A stretch of DNA of 64,000 nt, taken from assembly GCF_014196515.1 (NCBI RefSeq), contig NZ_JACIDV010000005.1, forward strand, positions 62,001-126,000, in the 5' to 3' direction. Shown here piece by piece: positions 53,021 to 62,309 of this stretch (the stretch's first letter is position 1; every line of letters begins with the position of its first letter). The stretch comes from Rhizobium skierniewicense (GTDB lineage: Bacteria; Pseudomonadota; Alphaproteobacteria; Rhizobiales; Rhizobiaceae). The notes beneath the pieces were generated by a model. It did no database searches, was not told the DNA's origin, and saw nothing but the letters and a program-made list of their open reading frames with translations. A program made the position numbers and the translations under genes.

Positions 53021-53216
53021 GTGTTTTCCAATCGTCAGTCATACCGGGGTTCAAGGCCCCGCCGCCTGTCGTGTCTGGTCCACCGATGAAGGATCACGCG
53101 ATCCACACGGGCGTCAGCCAGATTTTTCTGGCCTGCATATAGAAAAAATTGAGCGAAGACGCAAGTAGAGGGCGGCATGGCCGCCCCCAGGGCTTAGAAA
53201 CTCGGGTAATCGTGCT

Positions 53217-54404
53217 TTAAGCGCCAGCTGTTTTCTGGCCACTGCCAATCCACTTGTCCCGCTCGCGCCACAGGGCAGGAAGAGCCAGCATCGCCACGCC
53301 AACCAGCGCAATGATGGTCTTTTCGAATTGCGTAAGCTCCGCGGTACGACCGTCGAGATAGTAGATGCCGTAGACAATCGCGACATGCCAGACGTAGACC
53401 TGAAGCGAGTGGCGGCCCAGCAGCTGCAGGAATTTCAGTGACAAAACCCAGATCACAGCGCCGGCAGCCCTCTGAACCAGAGGGTTGTGGTGCTTGGGGC
53501 CAGCGATCAGCAACCACGTCAGACCAACAGCCACAGCCAGGAAGTTGATCAGGTAAACGGGACCGAAGTCAGCCCGGATTTCCATGGTGGAGAACTTGCC
53601 CAGCATGAATTCGGGCATCAGGTTCCATGCCGTTGCAATGCGCAGCGGGACAAAAAACAGGCAGACAAGGAGGGCAGCCTTCGGGATCCAGCTGCGTTGG
53701 GGCGAAAAGATCTTCGTCCAAGCGATCTTGTTCTGCGCTGTCATCGCACCCAAAACCAGACCGGAGTAGAACACCAGCTGCCAACCGAACAGGTTGAAGC
53801 TGACGCGAATGCCCTGCTCGTCAGCACCCTTGACAAGCTCGTTGACAGGCGCCGTGAACAGCTGCTGCAAGCCGAGTTGACCAGCCATCCACACCAGCAA
53901 TGAACCGGCGATGACATAGGCCCACTTCCCATCGAGGCAAAGCTTCACCAACAGCGGAGCGAAGATCATGTAGACGATGTATTGTGGGAGAATGTCCATA
54001 AAAGTCGGCTGGAACAGGAAGGTGGCAATTGCTGCGAGGCGCAGCGGATCGTCGAACGACGTCATGCCCAGCCAATTGTACCAGATATAAGGCGCATGCG
54101 GGATTATCATGCGGACAAACATCACCGCGATCACAAGGCCCATCGCGTACTTGTAGAGCTCGAGTGCGCGTGCCCAGATGAGGTCGCGACCCTGCTCATA
54201 TCCGTATTTCATCATCTTGCGGGCATAAACCATACCGATCAGCAGACCGGACAGGAACACGAAGCCCTGAGCGTCTTCAACGAAGGCAAGCTGTCTATGG
54301 TTGATTTCCATCAGCCATAGACCACCCGCAAAGACGAGGTGGTTGATGAGCATAAAGACGAGGAAATACCCGCGCATTCCGTCGATCAGGTCGAAGCGTT
54401 TCAT
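53217..54404 (-). CDS. opgC: OpgC-family glucan succinyltransferase
   Basis: 395 residues, about ten membrane helices. The N-terminal RFDLIDGMRGYFLVFMLINH and later EDAQGFVFLSGLLIGMVYAR are OpgC signatures (acyltransferase-3 superfamily). OpgC adds succinyl groups to osmoregulated periplasmic or cyclic beta-1,2 glucans. It stands alone, as in other rhizobia. A 14-base palindrome (GGATGGT/ACCATCC, 54466-54488) lies upstream. Confidence 0.88.
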   Translation of the reverse strand: MKRFDLIDGMRGYFLVFMLINHLVFAGGLWLMEINHRQLAFVEDAQGFVFLSGLLIGMVYARKMMKYGYEQGRDLIWARALELYKYAMGLVIAVMFVRMIIPHAPYIWYNWLGMTSFDDPLRLAAIATFLFQPTFMDILPQYIVYMIFAPLLVKLCLDGKWAYVIAGSLLVWMAGQLGLQQLFTAPVNELVKGADEQGIRVSFNLFGWQLVFYSGLVLGAMTAQNKIAWTKIFSPQRSWIPKAALLVCLFFVPLRIATAWNLMPEFMLGKFSTMEIRADFGPVYLINFLAVAVGLTWLLIAGPKHHNPLVQRAAGAVIWVLSLKFLQLLGRHSLQVYVWHVAIVYGIYYLDGRTAELTQFEKTIIALVGVAMLALPALWRERDKWIGSGQKTAGA

Positions 54405-54777
54405 CTTGCTTGCTCTCCATACTCGCAGGAACCTAACGAGCTAAGGTTGCCTGATCCGGTTGATGGGATGGTTCTTGGGGTACCATCCGAACGTGGATCG
54501 TGAACGCCGTTTTAGAGCTACGGTTCCGCTGAAAAAAGCGTTTTGCTGCTCGCGTCAGTTTCACATTGCTGTGTCCCGGCTCTGGTTAGAGGGAGACGAC
54601 TGAACGCTGGATGAACAGAAAAAGGCATTTGCGTGGAAAGATCGTGTGCAACAGAAACAAACACTTGATGGCCGAGAAGGCGCTTTTACCTACCCCGCAA
54701 GGCATCTGAAAAACAAAAGGCCGGTCCAGAACACGTCCTGCACCGGCCACAATTCCCGCGAGATTTATTTCAAGCGA
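54405..54777. other. Intergenic region upstream of opgC
   Basis: 373 bases. Contents: the opgC promoter side, the palindrome GGATGGT (54466-54472) / ACCATCC (54482-54488) and, near 54710-54748, the terminator of the Tim44-like gene. No gene seen. Confidence 0.45.
54710..54748 (-). terminator. Terminator of the Tim44-like gene
   Basis: GGCCGGT (54719-54725) pairs with ACCGGCC (54742-54748), and on the minus strand CCTTTTGTTT follows. Confidence 0.65.
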
Positions 54778-55842
54778 TCAAGCGGCTTCCTGAATGGCCG
54801 CCACCTGCCATTCCGCCTTGCCGTTGCGAACGAACGTCCACATCTCGACTGATTCTTCCGGCTCGTGTTCATTGCCCTGAACGATCTTGCCGGTATTGCG
54901 ATCGCGCATGACGTCGATGGCGGAATACCGCATGGCCACCGTCGCGTAATCCTTGCCCTCTTCGTGCCAGGCTTCGGCAACGTCACCCTGCAGCAGCGTC
55001 ACATCGCGAACGTCGTTCTTAACGCCGCTGGTCGCGTTATCGCTCAGCTCTTCGGCCAGATAGGACATCGCCTCCGGCGTGGTCAGCTTGCGAAGCGTGC
55101 CATAGTCCTCGGCGGCATAGGCCGATTGCACGTCTTGCAACGTTTTCTGGAACGTTTCGAGGTCTACCGGCGTCACGCCAATCTCGTCACCCTGCGAGAC
55201 CGCATTTTCATGCGGCGTCCCCCGGGGCGCGACGGTGGCTGCCGCAGCTCCTGCAACAGCACCGGCCTTGGAGCCCATCTGCGGAATCTTGAACCCGCCG
55301 GTCGAGCCCTGATTGGTCTGCGGGGCAGAATAATCATGACGCGACGACGCGTTGCCGGGTGCACCACCAAACGCTGGCTGACCCTTGCGGCGCGATGCGA
55401 AGAAACGCATCGCCAGCATGATCAGACCGCCGATCAGCAAACCCTGAAGCAACATGCCGAAGAAACCTGCCATGCCACCGAAGCCGCCGCCCATGAGCAT
55501 GCCGAACAGGCCACCCATCAGCAAACCACCCATAAGACCGCCCATCATGCCACCGAACATACCGCGGCTCTGTTGCGGTGCCTGCGCGCCCGGACGTGCC
55601 GGCTGAGCAGCGCCCGGTTGGGTCGCCTGATTGGTGTTGGGCGTCATGCTGCGATTGATCGGAGCAGCCTGACCAGGAGCGGTGTTGGTTGTCGGCGGCG
55701 CAGAAAAGGTGCGCGTCCCACGGCTGCCAAATCCGCCACTCGCACGTCTGGCCTCAGCCATATCAACGGCAATGAATGAAACGGCAATCCCCAGCGCGGC
55801 AACCGCAAAAACACCCCTAAAGCGCCTGATGGCAGCAAACAT
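54778..55842 (-). CDS. Tim44-like domain membrane protein
   Basis: About 354 residues from the ATG at 55842; AGGAG ends just before a second ATG at 55848, so the later start has the proper six-base spacing. A signal or anchor helix (about 13-28), a Pro/Gln-rich linker, a glycine/methionine-rich hydrophobic region (about 94-145: GMFGGMMGGLMGGLLMGGLF) and a C-terminal Tim44-like domain (about 220-350: LETFQKTLQDVQSAYAAEDY). The family is common in Proteobacteria without a settled role. An AT-rich 5' region precedes it. Confidence 0.82.
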   Translation of the reverse strand: MFAAIRRFRGVFAVAALGIAVSFIAVDMAEARRASGGFGSRGTRTFSAPPTTNTAPGQAAPINRSMTPNTNQATQPGAAQPARPGAQAPQQSRGMFGGMMGGLMGGLLMGGLFGMLMGGGFGGMAGFFGMLLQGLLIGGLIMLAMRFFASRRKGQPAFGGAPGNASSRHDYSAPQTNQGSTGGFKIPQMGSKAGAVAGAAAATVAPRGTPHENAVSQGDEIGVTPVDLETFQKTLQDVQSAYAAEDYGTLRKLTTPEAMSYLAEELSDNATSGVKNDVRDVTLLQGDVAEAWHEEGKDYATVAMRYSAIDVMRDRNTGKIVQGNEHEPEESVEMWTFVRNGKAEWQVAAIQEAA

Positions 55843-55980
55843 CGTCATCTCCTGTTATGCCACCCTCCCATCGAGCGGCTCGTTATCGTCGATATAGCAA
55901 CTATGGATCATCATTTTTAGGGACATGGCATAAAATTTTTCGTGATATGCAACCATAGATAAATGTTTGACCATAAACAC

Positions 55981-56014
55981 AAAAAACCCGACACAGAATG
56001 TCTTCTGTGCCGGG
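55981..56014 (-). terminator. Rho-independent terminator of serA
   Basis: CCCGACACAGA (55987-55997) pairs with TCTGTGCCGGG (56004-56014), one wobble pair, followed on the minus strand by six T. Confidence 0.87.
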
Positions 56015-56046
56015 TGATGATGGCTGTTTGTTGGTATCAGAAGTGC

Positions 56047-57642
56047 TCAGTCGATGTTGAACGACAGCGACTTGACCTGACGGATGGCCGGGTTGGCGCG
56101 CAGCTTGTCCAGCACCTCTTCAGACACGGGACCATCGACGTAGAGAAGTGCGATAGCATCGCCGCTTTCCTTTTCGCGGCCCAGCTGGAAGTTGGCGATG
56201 TTGACGCCCGCTTCACCCAACGTCATGCCCATGAAGCCGATCATGCCGGGCACGTCGGTGTTGGTGATGTAGATCATGTGCTTGCCAACATCGGCATCCA
56301 TGTTGATGTTCTTGATCTGGATGAAGCGTGCCTTGCCATCCGAAAACACCGTACCGGCTACCGAACGGACCTGATTTTCCGTCTTCACGGTCACCTTGAT
56401 GAAGCCATCATAGACGCCGGTCTTGTCGCGCTTGACCTCGGAAAGGATGATGCCCTTCTCCTTGATCATGATCGGGGCAGAAACCATGTTGACGTCGGCC
56501 ACCTGCGGACGGATGAGACCTGCCAGCAGCGCGGATGTCAGCGCCTTGGTGTTCATGTTGGCGGTTGCACCATCGTAGAGAATTTCGATTTCCTTGGTAG
56601 CGCTTTCCTGCACCTGACCCACGAAGGAACCGAGGACGTCTGCCAGCTTGATGAAAGGCTTCAGGCGTGGTGCTTCGTCAGCCGTGATCGACGGCATGTT
56701 GATGGCGTTGGAAACGGCACCCTTGACGAGGTAATCCGACATCTGCTCGGCAACCTGAAGCGCGACATTTTCCTGTGCTTCGGTGGTCGATGCACCCAGG
56801 TGCGGCGTGCAGACGACGTTTGGAAGACCAAACAGCGGGCTTTCCGTCGCAGGCTCAACTTCGAACACGTCGAAACCGGCACCGGCAACATGGCCGGACT
56901 TGATGGCGTCGGCAAGTGCAGCCTCATCCACCAGACCACCACGGGCGCAGTTGATGATACGAACGCCGGGCTTGGTCTTGGCGATGTTTTCAGCGCCCAG
57001 AATACCGCGCGTCTTGTCGGTCATCGGCACATGCAGCGTGATGAAATCGGACTGTGCGAGCAACTCGTCCAGCTCGACCTTGGTCACACCCATTTCCTGC
57101 GCACGCTCTGGCGACAGGAAGGGGTCGTAGGCCAGAACATTCATCTTCAGGCCAAGGGCACGCGAGCAGACGATGCCGCCAATATTACCCGCACCGATAA
57201 CGCCCAACGTCTTGCCGGTGATTTCGACACCCATGAACTTCGACTTCTCCCACTTGCCAGCCTGCGTGGACGTGTCAGCGGCAGGAAGCTGGCGGGCGAC
57301 GGCAAACATCAGCGCGATCGCGTGTTCGGCTGTCGTAATGGAGTTGCCGAACGGCGTGTTCATGACGATGATACCGCGGCGCGAGGCTGCTGGAATATCG
57401 ACGTTATCGACACCGATACCGGCGCGACCGATGACCTTGAGATTGGTCGCGGCTTCGATCAGCTTTTCCGTCGCCTTGGTGGCGGAACGGATAGCGAGAC
57501 CATCGTAATTGCCGATGATTTCGGCCAGCTTGTCTTTATCCTTGCCAAGCTTCGGCTGGAAATCGACGTCGACGCCGCGATCACGGAAAATCTGGACGGC
57601 GGTTTCCGACAATTCGTCAGATACGAGTACGCGAGGTGCCAT
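56047..57642 (-). CDS. serA: D-3-phosphoglycerate dehydrogenase SerA
   Basis: 531 residues, the long form with substrate-, NAD-, ASB- and ACT domains. NAD site VIGAGNIGGIVCSRAL near 150, catalytic Arg in INCARGGLVDEAAL, Glu, and the His of CTPHLGASTTEAQ. The ACT domain at the end (MIGFMGMTLGEAGVNIANFQ) suggests feedback by serine. It converts 3-phosphoglycerate to phosphohydroxypyruvate, the first step to serine, and follows serC by 77 bases. Confidence 0.95.
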   Translation of the reverse strand: MAPRVLVSDELSETAVQIFRDRGVDVDFQPKLGKDKDKLAEIIGNYDGLAIRSATKATEKLIEAATNLKVIGRAGIGVDNVDIPAASRRGIIVMNTPFGNSITTAEHAIALMFAVARQLPAADTSTQAGKWEKSKFMGVEITGKTLGVIGAGNIGGIVCSRALGLKMNVLAYDPFLSPERAQEMGVTKVELDELLAQSDFITLHVPMTDKTRGILGAENIAKTKPGVRIINCARGGLVDEAALADAIKSGHVAGAGFDVFEVEPATESPLFGLPNVVCTPHLGASTTEAQENVALQVAEQMSDYLVKGAVSNAINMPSITADEAPRLKPFIKLADVLGSFVGQVQESATKEIEILYDGATANMNTKALTSALLAGLIRPQVADVNMVSAPIMIKEKGIILSEVKRDKTGVYDGFIKVTVKTENQVRSVAGTVFSDGKARFIQIKNINMDADVGKHMIYITNTDVPGMIGFMGMTLGEAGVNIANFQLGREKESGDAIALLYVDGPVSEEVLDKLRANPAIRQVKSLSFNID

Positions 57643-57719
57643 GAGTTGGGCTCCTTGAAAATGGGTTTATTTTTGAGAATGAGGTATGAGCGGCCCTACC
57701 ATAGCAGGGCCGGAATAGA

Positions 57720-58898
57720 TTAGGCCGCAGCCTTGAAAACCGCAGCTTTCTGCGTTTCAAAAGCCCATTTCAGCCAAGGCATGACGGCTTTCATGTCAGC
57801 CGTTTCAATCGTGGCACCGGCCCAGATGCGAAGACCGGACGGCGCATCGCGGTAAGCGCCGATATCGAGCGCCACGTTTTCTTTTTCGAGAAGAGCAACC
57901 ATGCCCTTGGCGAAATCGGCCTGTGCAGCTGCGTCCAGAGCTGCGACGTCCTTGCAGACGATCTTGAGGCAGACGGAGGTGTTGGAACGTGTCTCGTCAA
58001 CGACCGCGAGATTGGCGATCCAGTTGTGCTCGGCCACGAAGTCGAAGATGACCTGGGCGTTGGCATCGGCACGCGCCATCAGGGCGTTGAGGCCGCCGAG
58101 GCTCTTCGCCCACAGCAGCGCATCGATGTAATCTTCGACGCACAGCATGGACGGTGTGTTGATCGTCTCACCGGTGAAAATGCCTTCGATCAGCTTGCCG
58201 CCAGATGTCATGCGGAAAATCTTCGGCAGCGGCCATGCAGGCACGTAGCTCGTCAGACGCTCGACCGCACGCGGAGACAGAATGATGACGCCGTGGCCAC
58301 CCTCGCCGCCCAGAACCTTCTGCCAGGAGAAGGTCACGACATCAAGCTTGGAGAAGTCCATGTCCTGCGCAAATGCCGCAGAGGTCGCGTCGCAGATCGT
58401 CAGACCCTGACGGTCGGCCGGAATGAAATCGGCATTGGGCACTCGAACACCAGACGTCGTACCGTTCCAGGTAAAGACCACATCACGGTCGAAATCGATC
58501 GTGGAAAGATCAGGCAGAACGCCGTAATCGGCTTCAATTCTGCGAACGTCCTTCAGCTTCAGCTGCTTGACGACATCGGTGACCCAACCGGCACCGAAGC
58601 TTTCCCACGCAACCATGTCCACACCGCGCTCACCGAGCAGCGACCACAGAGCCATTTCAACGGCACCGGTGTCAGACGCGGGAACAATACCGATGCGATA
58701 ATCGGCGGGAACATTCAGAACTTCGCGGGTGAGATCGATGGCCTGCTTGAGCTTGGCTTTGCCAACCTTGGCGCGATGCGAGCGACCGAGCGGTGCATCA
58801 GCGAGAGCGTCTAGCGACCAACCGGGGCGCTTCGAGCAGGGACCAGAAGAGAAATGGGAATTTTGCGGACGAAGGTCCGGCTTCGTAATCTGTGTCAT
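57720..58898 (-). CDS. serC: Phosphoserine aminotransferase SerC
   Basis: About 392 residues from the ATG at 58898, with AGGA seven bases ahead; 58901 is an alternative ATG with only four. The alphaproteobacterial class-V aminotransferase form: PNFSS-type N terminus ([20 protein letters not shown]), PLP-Lys in [20 protein letters not shown]. It makes phosphoserine from phosphohydroxypyruvate and glutamate. It is the first gene of the serC-serA operon and is preceded by a structured leader. Confidence 0.93.
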   Translation of the reverse strand: MTQITKPDLRPQNSHFSSGPCSKRPGWSLDALADAPLGRSHRAKVGKAKLKQAIDLTREVLNVPADYRIGIVPASDTGAVEMALWSLLGERGVDMVAWESFGAGWVTDVVKQLKLKDVRRIEADYGVLPDLSTIDFDRDVVFTWNGTTSGVRVPNADFIPADRQGLTICDATSAAFAQDMDFSKLDVVTFSWQKVLGGEGGHGVIILSPRAVERLTSYVPAWPLPKIFRMTSGGKLIEGIFTGETINTPSMLCVEDYIDALLWAKSLGGLNALMARADANAQVIFDFVAEHNWIANLAVVDETRSNTSVCLKIVCKDVAALDAAAQADFAKGMVALLEKENVALDIGAYRDAPSGLRIWAGATIETADMKAVMPWLKWAFETQKAAVFKAAA

Positions 58899-58902
58899 CA
58901 TG

Positions 58903-58940
58903 CTATCCTTCCAGATAGAAAGCCTCTCGTTAGGGAGAGG
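58903..58940 (-). promoter_or_regulatory. serC-type structured leader RNA
   Basis: Read on the minus strand: hairpin CCTCTC/GAGAGG (58940-58923, loop CCTAAC), then CTATC/GATAG (58918-58903, loop TGGAAG), ending one base before the first ATG. The ribosome site overlaps the second hairpin. Two small hairpins placed directly before serC match the description of the alphaproteobacterial serC RNA motif. Confidence 0.6.
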
Positions 58941-59047
58941 TGGCCTGCCGTCGTTGCTATTCTTCTCGTCCGGTCCGGTCAAGTGAAATATGTTGCAGCT
59001 GACAAGAATTTCGCACTGCGACCCCCCCGGCCAGACGCCCAAACAGC

Positions 59048-59084
59048 AAAAACCGCCCGCATCCAGCGTGGACGCGAACGGTTT
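59048..59084 (-). terminator. Rho-independent terminator of the porin gene
   Basis: AACCG (59051-59055) with CGGTT (59079-59083), and inner GCATCC/GGACGC pairs, form an interrupted stem followed on the minus strand by a T run. Confidence 0.7.
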
Positions 59085-59108
59085 ATCTCTAAAGCTTGAA
59101 CGTGACGG

Positions 59109-59915
59109 TTATTTGTAAACGGCAGGCTGAAGCGGAATGTCTGCGGGCGGAATATACTGGGCGGTATCGCAGCCGTTAAAGACGTAACGACCACCGACGC
59201 GCACTTCATGCGAGGTCAAACCCTTGTCGCGTCCTGGACCGACAGCACCACGGCCACCGAACATGTCACCACTGCCGATCTGCCGGAAACGATAACCAAC
59301 ATCGGCCTTGAGATTACACGTCACATCGATGGATGCGCCGGCCATCAATGCGTAAGCAAAGCGCCAATCACCCTTGCCTTCAAACTCGCAGCAACCGCTA
59401 TCAAGTTTAACGGTATCCCACTTCACGTGTGCTCCACCGATACCCGCACCCAGATAAGGGGTAATACGACCGTATGTACCCAGATCGACATAGGCGTTGG
59501 CCAACAGGCTGTAGGCACGCAGCGACGAGCTGAAGTTGTCGACACCGCCGCCCGCTGCATTAGCTTGACCGTGATAGTCCGATTTTCCCATGTAGTCGAA
59601 CGTCAAGTCCGTACGCAGGTAATTGTTGATCTGATAACCCACACCCGCGCCGAAGAGGAAACTGTCATCTGCCTCGGTTCTGTCGGATTGGATAAGAGTG
59701 TTCGTTCCACCGCTCGCACGGCTAAACTCGAAGCGACGCGCATCGTTGAACGAATAGCCGACATCACCACGAAGGTACCAGCCACTGGCTTCCTGAACGG
59801 CGACTTCAGGCGCCTGATCGGCAAATGCCGGAGGCGGCTCTTGATAGACATCGGCAGCAAATGCGGTATGGCTTCCAAATAAAACGGCAACAAGACCGAT
59901 CAGGCTCTTTTTCAT
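59109..59915 (-). CDS. Omp25/Omp31-family outer-membrane protein
   Basis: 268 residues. Signal peptide (cleavage near AFA-ADVY) and an eight-stranded OmpA-like barrel: SGWYLRGDVGYSFNDARRFE, YLRTDLTFDYMGKSDYHG, then LGAGIGGAHVKW and a C-terminal HEVRVGGRYVF that ends short of a terminal Phe. These are the main surface proteins of Brucella and Agrobacterium. An exact TTAA-N7-TTAA CtrA box lies 83 bases upstream; Brucella omp25 is a CtrA target. Confidence 0.88.
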   Translation of the reverse strand: MKKSLIGLVAVLFGSHTAFAADVYQEPPPAFADQAPEVAVQEASGWYLRGDVGYSFNDARRFEFSRASGGTNTLIQSDRTEADDSFLFGAGVGYQINNYLRTDLTFDYMGKSDYHGQANAAGGGVDNFSSSLRAYSLLANAYVDLGTYGRITPYLGAGIGGAHVKWDTVKLDSGCCEFEGKGDWRFAYALMAGASIDVTCNLKADVGYRFRQIGSGDMFGGRGAVGPGRDKGLTSHEVRVGGRYVFNGCDTAQYIPPADIPLQPAVYK

Positions 59916-60350
59916 GATTGCGGCTCCATAAAAGGTAAAGCGCCCAGCGCGGCAAGACCCGTTAATTTGTTCATGCCTGAAATCTAAAGGAAAATGGTTA
60001 AATCACTCTTAAAAATCCCTATGTAGCCGCCTCATTTCCTAACATTTACGGTTAAGAGGCGGTGAATACAGGCTAAGCACCCTTTCAATGCGCGCGCGCC
60101 GGGCTTGGAAATATCTGCTTGCGATGCTTTTAAGTAATAATATCAATATAAAATAATGTTTCATTAGCTAATATTGTTGTGCCTATCGCAACAATCATAC
60201 GACATCATCAGTACAAGCCCTGCGATGACTTGAAAGATCCAAGGTTTAGGGCAGCCATGATGCGCTGACCGGTCAGCAAAATAACTTTCCACACGACCGC
60301 GCGATGCATTCTCGCAAACATCACCGGAACGACTGCAGGATCGTCACGCC
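59916..60350. other. Intergenic region between the porin and the GGDEF-EAL gene
   Basis: 435 bases, AT-rich in 60120-60200. It contains the CtrA box and an inverted repeat CCGCCTC (60027-60033) / GAGGCGG (60056-60062). No gene or named RNA recognised. Confidence 0.5.
59998..60012. promoter_or_regulatory. Exact CtrA box upstream of the porin gene
   Basis: TTAA-ATCACTC-TTAA, a full TTAA-N7-TTAA match and the only perfect one I found in the window. It is 83 bases from the porin ATG and 339 from the GGDEF-EAL start. Confidence 0.6.
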
Positions 60351-62309
60351 TTGAGCAGTACTTTGAACCACATTATCGAATTCCTCCGCATTCCAGATAA
60401 CAATCCGGACCTGCTGAAGGCAAAATATCGCGCGTTTTGCAAGCAGATGCCGATGATGTACTTCATTCTGATTTCAAGCACGTGGGCGCTCGCGGCAACG
60501 CACATGTCCATTGCACCGGCGTTGCTAACCATCCTCGTTCCGTCTCTCTTCACATTGATCAGCGCCGTCAGAGTCGTGTTCTGGTGGACATCCCGCAAGC
60601 AGTCCCCGTCGGCAGTCCAGGCGCTTTCGGCTCTGAAACGCACACAACGCCTGTCCATCGGCATAGCAGCTGCATTCACACTCTGGTCTTTCCTGCTTTA
60701 CCCCTATGGCAACGCCTACCAGCAATCCCACGTCGCTTTTTATATGGCCATAACGGTCATTTCCTGCATTTTCTGTCTGATGCATGTTCGCTCTGCCGCC
60801 TTTATCGTGGCGATCATCGTCAACGGCACCTTCATCGTCTTTTTCGCCACCACCGGCCAGCCGACTTTCCTCGCCATCGCGATCAACATTTTGCTGGTCA
60901 GTTTTGGCATGCTCGCGGTGCTGACTGTAAATTATGGCAATTTCGAACGAATGATCGTTGCGCAGCAGCAGACCCAGGCACTTAGCAACGAAAACCTCCG
61001 GCTGGCAAATATCGACAGCCTCACGGGATTGCCAAACCGCCGGGCATTTTTCCAGCACCTTTCAAGCGCATTCGAGTCCGCGAAGACCGGGAACAAACGG
61101 CTGGCGGTCGGCGTGATCGATCTGGACGGTTTCAAACCCGTCAATGACCTCTACGGGCACTCGGCGGGCGACCGGCTTCTGGTGGAAGTCAGCAACCGTC
61201 TCGGCCGGCCCGTCTCTTCATCAGACCTGTTTTTATCCCGTCTCGGCGGCGACGAGTTTGCGTTCGTCATCTCGGAGGTCGCTGACGATCATGACATCGT
61301 GGGAGACGGCAACCGCATGTGCGACCTGCTACGCTCGCCGTTCAACCTCCCCGACGCGACGATCATGATTTCCGGCTCCATCGGCATCGCCGTTTTTCCA
61401 GATCTTGCATCCTCGCCTGATGAACTCTTCGACCGTGCCGATTATGCGCTTTATCACGGCAAACGAAGAAAGCGGGGCAACAGCACGCTCTTTACGGCAC
61501 AGCATGTGGCAGAAATTCATCGCGATGCGCGCGTAGAACAGACGCTGAAGCAGGCGGACCTCACCAGCGAACTCTCGACTGTCTTCCAACCCATTGTCGA
61601 TATCGCCCAGCATCGAACAACGGGCTTTGAGGCATTAGCACGCTGGAACAGCCCGCATTTGGGCCAGGTCTCACCCGGCCAGTTTATTCCCATTGCCGAA
61701 CGCGCGGGCATCATCGGAAGTCTCACGCGACCTTTGTTGAAAAAGGCACTCGACGCCGCCGTCAAATGGCCCGCCGATATTCGTCTGTCCTTCAATCTGT
61801 CGGCACAGGATTTAAACAGCTCGGAAGCCGTGATCGGCATCATTGCTATCATCGAGACGAGCGGCTTTCCCGCATCCCGCCTGGATCTCGAAATTACCGA
61901 AACGGCATTCATCCACGATACGTGGCAAGCACGGCAATCGGTGGAAATGCTGAGACAGATCGGCTGCGGTATTTCGCTGGATGACTTCGGAACCGGCTAT
62001 TCCAGCCTCACATCGCTCCATTCCCTGCCGCTCACCAAGATCAAGATTGACCACACCTTCGTCCATGAAGTGCAAAGCAATCCGGCCAGCTACAAGATTG
62101 TCAAATCCGTGCTGATCCTCAGCCGTGAAATGGGGTTGGACGCTATTGTTGAAGGCGTTGAAACCGCAGAACAAATGGCTGTCATTCGCAATCTCGGGGC
62201 CACATTGGTACAGGGATATTACTTCTCTCGCCCCATGGCGGAGAGTGATATAGCCGATTTCCTGTGCGCGGAGGAAATATCGAGAGCCGCAGAACCGCTC
62301 GCTTCCTGA
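60351..62309 (+). CDS. Membrane GGDEF-EAL protein (cyclic-di-GMP turnover)
   Basis: 652 residues from a TTG at 60351, with CAGGA about ten bases ahead. An N-terminal region of about five or six membrane helices, then GGDEF (about 225-385) with intact LSRLGGDEFAF and NRRAFFQHL, and EAL (about 400-640) with GFEALARW, FNLSAQD, DDFGTGYSSL, KIDHTFV and EGVETAEQ. Both active sites look complete. The Arg-x-x-Asp inhibitory site before GGDEF is absent (SSSD). It may make or break c-di-GMP; the direction cannot be read from sequence. Confidence 0.9.
   Translation: MSSTLNHIIEFLRIPDNNPDLLKAKYRAFCKQMPMMYFILISSTWALAATHMSIAPALLTILVPSLFTLISAVRVVFWWTSRKQSPSAVQALSALKRTQRLSIGIAAAFTLWSFLLYPYGNAYQQSHVAFYMAITVISCIFCLMHVRSAAFIVAIIVNGTFIVFFATTGQPTFLAIAINILLVSFGMLAVLTVNYGNFERMIVAQQQTQALSNENLRLANIDSLTGLPNRRAFFQHLSSAFESAKTGNKRLAVGVIDLDGFKPVNDLYGHSAGDRLLVEVSNRLGRPVSSSDLFLSRLGGDEFAFVISEVADDHDIVGDGNRMCDLLRSPFNLPDATIMISGSIGIAVFPDLASSPDELFDRADYALYHGKRRKRGNSTLFTAQHVAEIHRDARVEQTLKQADLTSELSTVFQPIVDIAQHRTTGFEALARWNSPHLGQVSPGQFIPIAERAGIIGSLTRPLLKKALDAAVKWPADIRLSFNLSAQDLNSSEAVIGIIAIIETSGFPASRLDLEITETAFIHDTWQARQSVEMLRQIGCGISLDDFGTGYSSLTSLHSLPLTKIKIDHTFVHEVQSNPASYKIVKSVLILSREMGLDAIVEGVETAEQMAVIRNLGATLVQGYYFSRPMAESDIADFLCAEEISRAAEPLAS

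Noticed and set aside
55963..57723. A 586-codon open frame on the plus strand opposite serA
   Set aside because: It lies entirely antisense to the well-supported serA gene and its terminator. Its His/Asp/Arg-rich product has no protein-like features; long antisense frames are expected from the codon bias of high-GC genes.
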